Shown here: piece after piece, positions 1 through 5,706 of the stretch
How the letters are laid out: each line of letters opens with the position of its first letter
Position numbering within the stretch: the first letter of the stretch is position 1
Origin: Minisyncoccota bacterium
GTDB lineage: Bacteria > Patescibacteriota > Microgenomatia > UBA1400 > PJMF01
Reading direction: 5' to 3'
DNA: 5,706 bases
NCBI GenBank assembly: GCA_003518205.1
Contig: DOZC01000065.1
Location: forward strand, 5,281-10,986
Program-made: the position numbers and the translations under genes
Notes under the pieces: model-generated
The model's database searches: none
Told to the model about the DNA's origin: nothing
Seen by the model: only the letters and a program-made list of their open reading frames with translations

Positions 1-2012
1 TTGAGAATTGGCTCTAAGCTAGGATGAGGATAGACGACGGTTTCAGGTTTGTGTTTGCCTTCCACAAAGCGCGGAATCAGATCCATTGGGCCAGGGCGAT
101 ACAGGGCAACCATGGCAGTAATATCCGAAAATTGGTTAGGCTGAAGGGTTTTGGCGACGCGTCTCATTCCGGCTGACTCAAGTTGAAATATGCCGGTGGT
201 ATCACCACTTGAAAGCAGAGCAAAGGTTTTAGCATCATCCAGTGGCAAATTATCGATGGTGATATCGAGATTTTTTTGTTGTTTGATTAAATTAACTGCG
301 GTCTGAATGGTGGATAGATTTCGCAGACCCAAAAAATCAAACTTTAACAACCCGATCGCGTCATCTGAAATGTTACAGTCCAGAGCATACATGTCATATT
401 GAGTAATCATTTTGCCGGATTTGGAATCTTTTTGGAGTGCGGTATATTCTGATAAAGATTTATCAGCGATAATCAAAGCCGCTGCGTGCACACTACTATG
501 TCGATATGTGCCTTCAACTTTTCTGGCCAAATCAATAAGTTTTTTATATTTTGGTTCTTTGTAATATTCGGCTAGTTCAGAAACATTAGCCAGAGCCTCA
601 TCAAGAGAAGTTTTTTTGCCTGGATCATTAGGAATTAACTTGGCAATTTTATCAGGATCTTCATATGGCAAACCCAAAACCCGACCGATGTCACGAATGG
701 CCACTCGAGCCTCCATTTTACCGAAGGTGATGACCTGAGCTACGTGGTCGCGACCGTATTTTTCAGCCACATACTCGATGACTTCCTCGCGCCTGTCATC
801 AGCAAAATCCATATCAATATCTGGCGGAGTTGGGCGTTGAGGATTTAAAAATCGCTCGAATGGCAAACCATGTTGAATTGGGTTTAAAGTAGTAATGTTG
901 AGGGCAAAAGACACCAGTGCGCCTGCGGCACTACCTCTACCTGGTCCCACCCCAATACCTTGATTTTTGGCCCAATTGACGAAATCCTGAGTAATTAAAA
1001 AATAAGCCGAATAACCTTTTTGATTAATGATTTCTAATTCATAATTCAAGCGCGTTAACATCTCGGGGGTAACGGTTTGAATTTTTTTCTTGAGCCCGGC
1101 AATGGCTAATTTAGTTAAATATGACGACTCAGTATCCCCCTGGGGAATTTCAAAAACAGGAAAATGCAGCTTCCCGGTGGGAATTTCAATCTGACAGCTG
1201 TCAGCAATTTTCACAGTATTTTCAATGGCCTCTGGATGATCACGAAATAATTCTTTCATTTCATGAGGTGATTTAAGATAAAAATCTGGGTGATCCAACA
1301 TTTTCAATCTTTTTTCATCTGAAATCAATTTTCGAGTTTGGACACATAACAGGGCGTCTTGAGCCTCGGCATCATTGGGATTTAAGTAATGAACATCATT
1401 GGTAGCTACCAGAGGGAGATTTAAGGTACGAGCGATCTTGATTAATTGCTCTCGCTGAGTTTTCAGTTCTGGCATTGAGGGAGGAATTTGTAATTCCAGA
1501 TAAAATCGCTTTGGAAACAATTCGGCATATTGTTTGGCTTTTGCTAAAGCGCCGTCGAAATCGCCTTCCTTAAGCAAACGATTGATGCGTCCTGAAGCAC
1601 AACCGGACAAAACAATTAAGCCTTCTGAGTGCTCTGCTAAAATTGCCTCATCAATCCGAGGTTTGTAAGAAAAACCCTCAAGGTGCGCTAAAGTCACCAG
1701 TTTTAAAAGATTTTGATAACCTGTAAAGTTTTGAGCCAAAAGTGTTAGGTGAAACTGATCTGCTCCAGGTTTAATTTGTTTATCAAACCGAGAGTTTTTG
1801 GCGACATAAACTTCGCAGCCAATAATGGGTTTAATGCCTTCCCTGCGGCAGGCATTATAAAAATGGATGGCCCCATAAAGATTGCCATGATCGGTGATGG
1901 CAATGGCCGACTGATCAAACTCCTTGGTTTTGGCCACCAAATCTGACAGTTTGCATAACCCATCCAACATGGAATATCTGGTGTGGACATGAAGATGAAC
2001 AAAGTCAGACAT
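1..2012 (-). CDS. dnaE: DNA polymerase III alpha subunit, DnaE (3' end beyond window)
   Basis: Catalytic subunit of the replicative DNA polymerase (C-family), which acts in the cytoplasm at the replication fork. About 670 codons are open from the ATG to the window edge with no frameshift. The N-terminal PHP domain opens with HLHVH (residues 6-10) and retains D17, H42, E67, H88, C138, D206 and H208. The polymerase core carries GPGRGSAAG from residue 356, the motif PDIDMDF at 397-403 (D400 and D402 correspond to E. coli D401 and D403) and KFDFLGL with D559 (E. coli D555). Fingers-region motifs GIFQLES and LYRPGPMD follow. The start is fixed because the PHP motif begins five residues later; no Shine-Dalgarno is visible. 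Full DnaE proteins are usually about 1,000-1,200 residues, so the C-terminal beta-binding, helix-hairpin-helix and OB parts lie outside the window. It follows gatB by 61 bases on the same strand. The family assignment is firm; PHP activity is inferred from conserved residues. Confidence 0.97.
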   Translation of the reverse strand, partial: MSDFVHLHVHTRYSMLDGLCKLSDLVAKTKEFDQSAIAITDHGNLYGAIHFYNACRREGIKPIIGCEVYVAKNSRFDKQIKPGADQFHLTLLAQNFTGYQNLLKLVTLAHLEGFSYKPRIDEAILAEHSEGLIVLSGCASGRINRLLKEGDFDGALAKAKQYAELFPKRFYLELQIPPSMPELKTQREQLIKIARTLNLPLVATNDVHYLNPNDAEAQDALLCVQTRKLISDEKRLKMLDHPDFYLKSPHEMKELFRDHPEAIENTVKIADSCQIEIPTGKLHFPVFEIPQGDTESSYLTKLAIAGLKKKIQTVTPEMLTRLNYELEIINQKGYSAYFLITQDFVNWAKNQGIGVGPGRGSAAGALVSFALNITTLNPIQHGLPFERFLNPQRPTPPDIDMDFADDRREEVIEYVAEKYGRDHVAQVITFGKMEARVAIRDIGRVLGLPYEDPDKIAKLIPNDPGKKTSLDEALANVSELAEYYKEPKYKKLIDLARKVEGTYRHSSVHAAALIIADKSLSEYTALQKDSKSGKMITQYDMYALDCNISDDAIGLLKFDFLGLRNLSTIQTAVNLIKQQKNLDITIDNLPLDDAKTFALLSSGDTTGIFQLESAGMRRVAKTLQPNQFSDITAMVALYRPGPMDLIPRFVEGKHKPETVVYPHPSLEPIL

Positions 2013-2024
2013 TGGCTTTATGGT

Positions 2025-2039
2025 AGCACGAGTCGTGCT
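2025..2039 (-). promoter_or_regulatory. Small inverted repeat in the dnaE leader
   Basis: AGCACG and CGTGCT face each other around a three-base centre (a seventh A-T pair is possible with a one-base loop), ending 12 bases before the dnaE ATG. In RNA this would be a compact GC-rich hairpin at the upstream edge of the initiation region. No T-run follows on either strand, so it does not look like an intrinsic terminator. Possible roles are modulation of dnaE translation, an RNA processing site, or a binding site for a dimeric protein. A chance palindrome cannot be excluded. The inverted repeat is seen directly; any function is a guess. Confidence 0.3.
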
Positions 2040-2073
2040 CGAAATGGATCAGCTTATAATCCACGCCAAAAAG

Positions 2074-3423
2074 TTATTTTAAAGTCTCAACCAGAGCAGC
2101 TTGAATTACCTGAGGATCGATTTTTTTACCGAGAGTTCGGGTCACTTGGCCAATCAAAAACCCTATAATTTGAGTCTTGCCAGAGCGATATTTAGTTACA
2201 GCATCAGTATTAGCAGTCAAAACAGTGGCAATGGCTGTTTCAAGTTCTGAGTCTGAGACTTCATCAACTGTTGCCAAGGCTTGGAATTTTGCACAGATGT
2301 CTTTAGGATCGGCTCCAGGTTGAGTTGAGATTTTTTTATTAATCACGGCTTTGGCTAACTTTGTCACATCAAATTGGGCGGTTTTGGCGGCCACCATGAC
2401 AGTTTCCCACCACTGAGCTTGGTGGGGAGTTTCGGTAAAGCCAGCGCCCAGATTTTCTGCCAACTCGAACTCGGCTAGCCAGCGCTGTAGCAATTGTTCC
2501 GGAAGTTCCGGCAACTCAGCTCGCCAGGTTTCGATTTGTGCCACACTAAATTGAAATGGAGGCAAATCTGGATCGGGGAAATAACGATAATCTGCCGCAT
2601 CTTCTTTGGTACGCTGGCTAAAAGTTTTATTATTCACACTATCCCAACCTCGAGTTTCTTGAACCGGAGTTTCACTCGCATTTAGTATCACTGCCTGGCG
2701 CTCAAGTTCATAATTCACGGCTTGTTCCATAAATCGAAATGAATTAATGTTTTTAACTTCCACTTTATAATTGGGCAAAACAAAATCAGATTGCTCTGGA
2801 TTATAAGGTTTTGGCGACAGAGAAATATTAGCTTCAAGCCTCATGCCCCCCTGTTCCATGTCGCAGTCAGCAATGTTTAGAAATCGTAAAGTTTGACGGA
2901 GTTTTTTGGCATATTCCTTAGCTTGAGTACCGGTTTGAATGTCTGGTTCGGTCACTACTTCCACCAATGGCACACTACTGCGATTAAAGTCAATTAAGCT
3001 GACTTTAATCCCATTTACTTCTTTGTGGACTAGTTTGGCGGTGTCCTCTTCCAAATGAATCCGGCGAATTCTAACTCGACCTTCACTAGTATCGATATAA
3101 CCATCGTGACAAAATGGCAGATCATACTGACTGATCTGGTAGCCTTTGGGCAAATCAGGATAAAAATAGTGTTTGCGGTCAAATTTTGAGCATAAATTTA
3201 TTTGGCAATGCAGGGCCAGGCCAAGCTTAATGGTCCACTCAATCGCAGCTTGATTGGCTACCGGTAAACCACCCGGCAAACCTAAACAAACTGGACAAGT
3301 GAAAATATTGGGTTTTTCAGCGTGAAAAGGATCGTTGGGACAGCTGCAAAACATCTTGGATTTAGTTTTTAATTCAGCGTGAACTTCTAAACCAATGATG
3401 GGGAAAAATTTCTGGTTTGACAT
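2074..3423 (-). CDS. gatB: Asp-tRNA(Asn)/Glu-tRNA(Gln) amidotransferase subunit B
   Basis: Subunit of the cytoplasmic GatCAB complex that binds misacylated tRNA, phosphorylates the attached Glu (or Asp) with ATP and amidates it with ammonia from GatA. The 449-residue protein begins with GLEVHAEL (11-18), then a zinc-site pattern C26-x-C28 with C43-x-x-C46, YFYPDLPKGYQISQ (86-99), HLEED (123-127), the EPDI segment (159-162), CDMEQGGMR (187-195), KNINSFRF (224-231), ETRGWD (256-261) and RYFPDPDLPP (280-289). A helical region and a YqeY-like tRNA-binding tail with GFLIGQV close the protein. It is roughly 25-30 residues shorter than common homologues (about 475-480), mainly in the helical region. 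The usual DAGK after HLEE reads DTAK. The ATG gives the expected N-terminus, but its leader is A/T-rich without a Shine-Dalgarno. It lies 54 bases after the Nudix gene and ahead of dnaE. Identity is secure; whether it serves Gln, Asn or both cannot be told here. Confidence 0.97.
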   Translation of the reverse strand: MSNQKFFPIIGLEVHAELKTKSKMFCSCPNDPFHAEKPNIFTCPVCLGLPGGLPVANQAAIEWTIKLGLALHCQINLCSKFDRKHYFYPDLPKGYQISQYDLPFCHDGYIDTSEGRVRIRRIHLEEDTAKLVHKEVNGIKVSLIDFNRSSVPLVEVVTEPDIQTGTQAKEYAKKLRQTLRFLNIADCDMEQGGMRLEANISLSPKPYNPEQSDFVLPNYKVEVKNINSFRFMEQAVNYELERQAVILNASETPVQETRGWDSVNNKTFSQRTKEDAADYRYFPDPDLPPFQFSVAQIETWRAELPELPEQLLQRWLAEFELAENLGAGFTETPHQAQWWETVMVAAKTAQFDVTKLAKAVINKKISTQPGADPKDICAKFQALATVDEVSDSELETAIATVLTANTDAVTKYRSGKTQIIGFLIGQVTRTLGKKIDPQVIQAALVETLK

Positions 3424-3477
3424 AAATTTATTTTTTTTGAATTTTCAGCGATTTTTTATTTTAGTTAGCTTATCAAT
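3424..3477 (-). other. AT-rich spacer and gatB leader, no Shine-Dalgarno
   Basis: The 54 bases between the Nudix stop (TAG) and the gatB ATG are strongly A/T-rich. In the sense direction the last 15 bases before the ATG are an A-run followed by TAAATTT. There is no GGAGG-like element and no stem followed by a T-run. It probably serves as an unstructured leader for initiation that does not depend on a Shine-Dalgarno. I see no convincing promoter, although the high A/T content makes weak -10-like matches unavoidable. Confidence 0.4.
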
Positions 3478-3981
3478 CTAAAGCTGATATTGCTTCGGTT
3501 CACCTATGGCTCCAAATGTGACTTGATAATTTTGCCAGTTTTTTTGTTGCCATTTCTGAAAAATTTCCACATCGGCTCGAATTCCGGGAAGGGTAATTAG
3601 CTTCATAGCTTCGATTGGAGTCACCCAGCGATAATCTGAATGTTCATCGCTGAGTCTAATCTCAGTTTGAGAAGTTTGGCAGTGAAAAGTCAAACCATAA
3701 AGATCAGTGGCGGCTGATTTTTCACCTCGATAAAAGTGCCAAACTCGCAGCAGTCTCATGGGCGTCACCTGAGTCAGAGCTGTTTCTTCCATCAGCTCTC
3801 GGCTAATAGCCTCGGTCAGCTCCTCAAATTGATCGATACGACCATAAGGAATTTCCCACTCCCCCAGTTGAAACTCAGTGGCTCGACGTTGGATTAGAAT
3901 TTTACCAGAGGATGAATTTTCGACCACCATCCCAACTGCAAGCATAAAGTGACCGATTTTAGTATTAGAAATATGGGTCAT
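3478..3981 (-). CDS. Nudix hydrolase family protein, substrate unknown
   Basis: A 167-residue cytoplasmic protein of the Nudix superfamily, whose members hydrolyse nucleoside diphosphates linked to another moiety using a metal bound by the Nudix box. The box (pattern GX5EX7REUXEEXGU) spans residues 47-69: G47, E53, R61-E62 and E65-E66 are present, so the metal-binding core is intact. Two glycines differ: the residue before the box is Tyr46 (IPYGRI where PGGR/K is usual), and the final box glycine is Ala68. A beta strand (residues 12-21), ILIQRR, and a later DYRWVTPIEA segment fit the fold. There are no membrane segments or signal peptide. The start is supported by a GGAGG eight bases upstream and by an ATGA overlap with the gatA stop, which suggests translational coupling. 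Position inside the gat operon suggests co-expression, not a proven functional link. An ADP-ribose, dinucleotide or oxidised-nucleotide hydrolase are all possible; sequence alone does not decide. Confidence 0.93.
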   Translation of the reverse strand: MTHISNTKIGHFMLAVGMVVENSSSGKILIQRRATEFQLGEWEIPYGRIDQFEELTEAISRELMEETALTQVTPMRLLRVWHFYRGEKSAATDLYGLTFHCQTSQTEIRLSDEHSDYRWVTPIEAMKLITLPGIRADVEIFQKWQQKNWQNYQVTFGAIGEPKQYQL

Positions 3982-5369
3982 TGAGGTTTCCTCCAGTTGT
4001 TCCAGTGAGTATTTTTTTCAAAAGCATCGGCGGTTTTAATTACTAAATCTTCGCGCCACATTGGAGCCATAATATTCATACCCAGATAAAGATTGGTAGT
4101 TGGGTCGCGGTAATATGGCACACTGATACCTGGTAGGCCACTCACCGAGCTGGCTTCCATCAACATATCTTCCAGTTCGCCAAACATGGCTTGGCCTTCA
4201 GTGACGCCAACCTTTTTGGCAAAATCTGGGGAGGTTGGAGAAATTAGTACATCATATTTAGCAAAGAGTCGCTGGAAGTCTTCCAGAAAAAGGGTCCGAA
4301 TTTTTTGGGCCAACTCGTAGTATTTCTCTGAGTAACCTTTGCTGAGAGTATAAGTTCCCAACATGATTCGGCGTTTGGCTTCAGCTCCAAAAGTAGCTCT
4401 GGAGGCTCCGTAACGAATTCCATCATATCTGGCGAGATTACTGCTAACTTCAGCCCGCTGGACCACGGTGTAAACTCCGATGGCCAGTTTGGGATCCAAA
4501 GCTTCGGCCAGTTCTACTGTAGCACCGAGAGTTTTAAAAACCTCAAGCTCTTTGAGTAATTTAGCGTTGGTTTCCTCAAGACCAGGCAGATCGTGATAAA
4601 TCACCCCGATTTTTAATTCCTCTAAACTTTGATTCAAAAAACTCGTAAAGTCAGGAGTTGGCGTTTTAAGAGTAGTACTATCACGTTCATCTGGTCCAGC
4701 AATGGTGTTGAGTAAAATACACGCATCCTCGACGGTTTTGGCAATTGGACCAGGACTGTCAGTGGATGAAGCCATCGACACTACGCCATAGCGACTGACT
4801 CGACCATAAGTGGGTTTTAAACCCACCACCCCACACCAAGCCGCCGGTTGTCTGATGGAACCGGCGGTTTCACTCCCGATTGCTCCCAGGCATAAATCCG
4901 CTGCCACAGCGGCGGCGCTACCTCCAGAAGAACCGCCTGGCAAGTGAGCCGGGTTTCTGGGATTGAGAGTTGGACCAAAGTCACTAGTTTCTGTCGATGA
5001 ACCGTGAGCCCAAGCATCCATGTTGGTTTTGCCGATAATCACTCCCCCAGCCTGCTGAAGTTTTTGAGTCACAGTGGATTCAAAAGGTGGGATGAAGTTT
5101 TCCAAAACCTTTGCCGAAGCCGTGGTTTTGAGTCCCAGAGTACAAAAATTATCTTTGACGGCGATGGGCAAACCTTTGAGAAGTGAGGTTTCAGATTGTT
5201 GCAGAGCGGTTTTTTTAGCCTGATCATTCAAAGTCAAAAAAATATTTAGCTGGGAGTTTTTGGCTTGAATGGCAGCCTCAGTGTCAGTATAAATTTGCTC
5301 CAGAGTCACAGTTTTGGTAGCCAGAGCAGTTAGAGCTTGTTTTAGAGTTAGAGTATTGGTAACTGACAT
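3978..5369 (-). CDS. gatA: Asp-tRNA(Asn)/Glu-tRNA(Gln) amidotransferase subunit A
   Basis: Glutaminase subunit of GatCAB: it hydrolyses glutamine and passes ammonia to the GatB site. The 463-residue protein belongs to the amidase signature family, with a complete Ser-cisSer-Lys triad: K72 in PIAVKDN, S147 in PGGSSGGSAAA and S171 in ETAGSIRQPA (matching S. aureus K79, S154 and S178 with a constant offset of 7). NMDAWAHGSSTETSDFGP (116-133), KPTYGRVSRYGVV, NLARYDGIRYG, KRRIMLGTY and the SGLPGISVP segment follow. The nucleophile motif reads TAGS where TGGS is usual. About 15-20 residues normally present between RYG and FG.E.KRRI are missing, explaining most of the shortfall from the usual ~485. 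The first ATG gives the expected N-terminus; no Shine-Dalgarno is visible. It begins 32 bases after gatC, and its TGA stop overlaps the Nudix ATG by four bases. Very secure as GatA given its partners; without gatB and gatC a general amidase would have been the alternative. Confidence 0.98.
   Translation of the reverse strand: MSVTNTLTLKQALTALATKTVTLEQIYTDTEAAIQAKNSQLNIFLTLNDQAKKTALQQSETSLLKGLPIAVKDNFCTLGLKTTASAKVLENFIPPFESTVTQKLQQAGGVIIGKTNMDAWAHGSSTETSDFGPTLNPRNPAHLPGGSSGGSAAAVAADLCLGAIGSETAGSIRQPAAWCGVVGLKPTYGRVSRYGVVSMASSTDSPGPIAKTVEDACILLNTIAGPDERDSTTLKTPTPDFTSFLNQSLEELKIGVIYHDLPGLEETNAKLLKELEVFKTLGATVELAEALDPKLAIGVYTVVQRAEVSSNLARYDGIRYGASRATFGAEAKRRIMLGTYTLSKGYSEKYYELAQKIRTLFLEDFQRLFAKYDVLISPTSPDFAKKVGVTEGQAMFGELEDMLMEASSVSGLPGISVPYYRDPTTNLYLGMNIMAPMWREDLVIKTADAFEKNTHWNNWRKPQ
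3990..3994 (-). promoter_or_regulatory. Shine-Dalgarno for the Nudix gene, inside the gatA 3' end
   Basis: GGAGG lies eight bases before the Nudix ATG and decides that start over the internal Met13. It is the only clear Shine-Dalgarno in the window. It overlaps a tiny inverted repeat, GAGG-AAA-CCTC (3983-3993), which could partly hide it until ribosomes ending gatA open the region. The four-pair stem is weak, so that last point is speculative. Confidence 0.8.
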
Positions 5370-5401
5370 AAAAGTTATAGGTTTCGTGAAAATATCAAAA
5401 T

Positions 5402-5706
5402 TTAAGTGTCCTTAGCAGTCAAAACGCCGGGCACCATAAAATAGCCTTGATATGTTTTGGCTGCATTTTGGAGCGCCTCGGTTTGGGTTAAAGTGTAATC
5501 TAAAGTTGATGTGTCAGGTCGCCACACATTGACAAATCCTGTCACTTGACTAGTGGGAAGAACTTGACTCACATCCACTTGTTTCAGTTGATCCACCACG
5601 ACTAAAGTTTCTTCAAAAGCATGAGCCAAATCTTGAGCCTGCTCTGGCGTAACTGGAATAGTGGCCAAACCAGCAATATGTTCCACTTGATCCGAAGAGA
5701 CAGTCG
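5402..5706 (-). CDS. gatC: Asp-tRNA(Asn)/Glu-tRNA(Gln) amidotransferase subunit C (5' end beyond window)
   Basis: Small subunit that wraps around and stabilises the GatA-GatB interface in the cytoplasmic GatCAB complex. The visible part is 101 codons plus two bases, ending in TAA. Reading begins TVSSDQVEHIAGLA, matching the conserved GatC N-terminus (V-x-H-hydrophobic-A-x-L-A). LPTSQVTGFVNVWRPD and the C-terminal GYFMVPGVL match the linker that ends in NVWR-x-D and the usual F-x-VP-x-VL ending. A GTG at 5686 could be mistaken for the start but encodes the conserved Val of VEHIA, and the frame stays open to the edge, so the true start lies just outside, probably a few codons away. Total length would be near the usual 95-105 residues. 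It precedes gatA by 32 bases and appears to be the first gat gene of the set. Conservation is modest, as usual for GatC, but the context makes the assignment firm. Confidence 0.94.
   Translation of the reverse strand, partial: TVSSDQVEHIAGLATIPVTPEQAQDLAHAFEETLVVVDQLKQVDVSQVLPTSQVTGFVNVWRPDTSTLDYTLTQTEALQNAAKTYQGYFMVPGVLTAKDT

Noticed and set aside
1745..2002. Open frames on both strands at about 1745-2002, including an 85-residue minus-strand frame
   Set aside because: They overlap the start of dnaE in other frames, where the dnaE reading matches the PHP domain residue by residue. Their translations resemble no family I know.
2053..2060. TATAAT on the plus strand and TATAAG on the minus strand in the gatB-dnaE gap, as a possible promoter
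   Set aside because: Neither has a -35-like hexamer at 16-18 bases. The plus-strand version would only drive antisense to gatB. A weak internal dnaE promoter is possible but unsupported.
2013..2073. Intrinsic terminator between gatB and dnaE
   Set aside because: The hairpin at 2025-2039 is not followed by a T-run in either direction; the nearest T-run lies before it in the sense direction.
1983..2168. Plus-strand open frame of about 61 codons across the dnaE-gatB gap
   Set aside because: It covers both the dnaE start and the gatB C-terminus in antisense, has no Shine-Dalgarno and encodes no recognisable domain.
2494..2685. Plus-strand open frame of 63 codons inside gatB
   Set aside because: Antisense shadow of gatB, with no ribosome binding site or known motif.
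4244..5186. Three 60-66 codon frames inside gatA (two minus, one plus)
   Set aside because: They lie in alternative frames of a gatA sequence with continuous conserved motifs, so they are shadows.
5684..5686. GTG as the start codon of gatC
   Set aside because: It encodes the conserved Val of the VEHIA motif, and the frame continues upstream with typical GatC residues to the window edge.
1..5706. Alternative genetic code (UGA as glycine) because of the apparent Patescibacteria affinity
   Set aside because: gatA ends in TGA at the expected place, no in-frame TGA interrupts any gene, and Trp is TGG; TAG and TAA are also used as stops.
1..5706. CRISPR array, transposon, tRNA gene, or a wholly novel system
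   Set aside because: No direct repeats with spacers, no transposase-like frame, no tRNA-like sequence recognised, and almost all bases are accounted for by five known gene families.

Overview
The window is a nearly fully coding block from a bacterium. Five genes lie head-to-tail on the minus strand and no convincing gene lies on the plus strand. In transcription order (right to left) they are gatC (5' end cut by the window edge), gatA, a small Nudix hydrolase gene, gatB, and dnaE (3' end cut by the window edge). Junctions are short: 32 bases between gatC and gatA, a 4-base ATGA overlap between gatA and the Nudix gene, 54 bases between the Nudix gene and gatB, and 61 bases between gatB and dnaE. 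I see no hairpin followed by a T-run in any gap, so a single operon is the simplest reading. No stretch of 300 bases lacks a gene.

GatC, GatA and GatB together form the tRNA-dependent amidotransferase. It converts Glu-tRNA(Gln) to Gln-tRNA(Gln), and in many bacteria also Asp-tRNA(Asn) to Asn-tRNA(Asn). A complete gatCAB set suggests that this organism lacks a direct glutaminyl- and/or asparaginyl-tRNA synthetase. The Nudix gene inside the gat cluster is the unexpected member. DnaE is the replicative DNA polymerase III alpha subunit. Its N-terminal PHP domain keeps every metal ligand expected of a proofreading nuclease.

Organism: GatA (463 aa) and GatB (449 aa) are both somewhat shorter than typical homologues. 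DNA is moderately AT-rich by eye, gaps are very small, and three of the four visible start regions lack a Shine-Dalgarno sequence. Together these fit a streamlined genome, and my best guess is a Candidate Phyla Radiation (Patescibacteria) lineage. That is an inference from sequence style, not a demonstrated placement. TAA, TAG and TGA are all used as stops and Trp is TGG, so the standard bacterial code applies, not the UGA-as-glycine code of Gracilibacteria/Absconditabacteria.

I found no CRISPR array, mobile element, RNA gene, toxin-antitoxin pair or defence module. The points worth a second look are the Nudix insertion and its altered Nudix motif, the coupling of gat genes to dnaE, the intact PHP site, the uneven use of Shine-Dalgarno sequences, and a small hairpin just ahead of dnaE.
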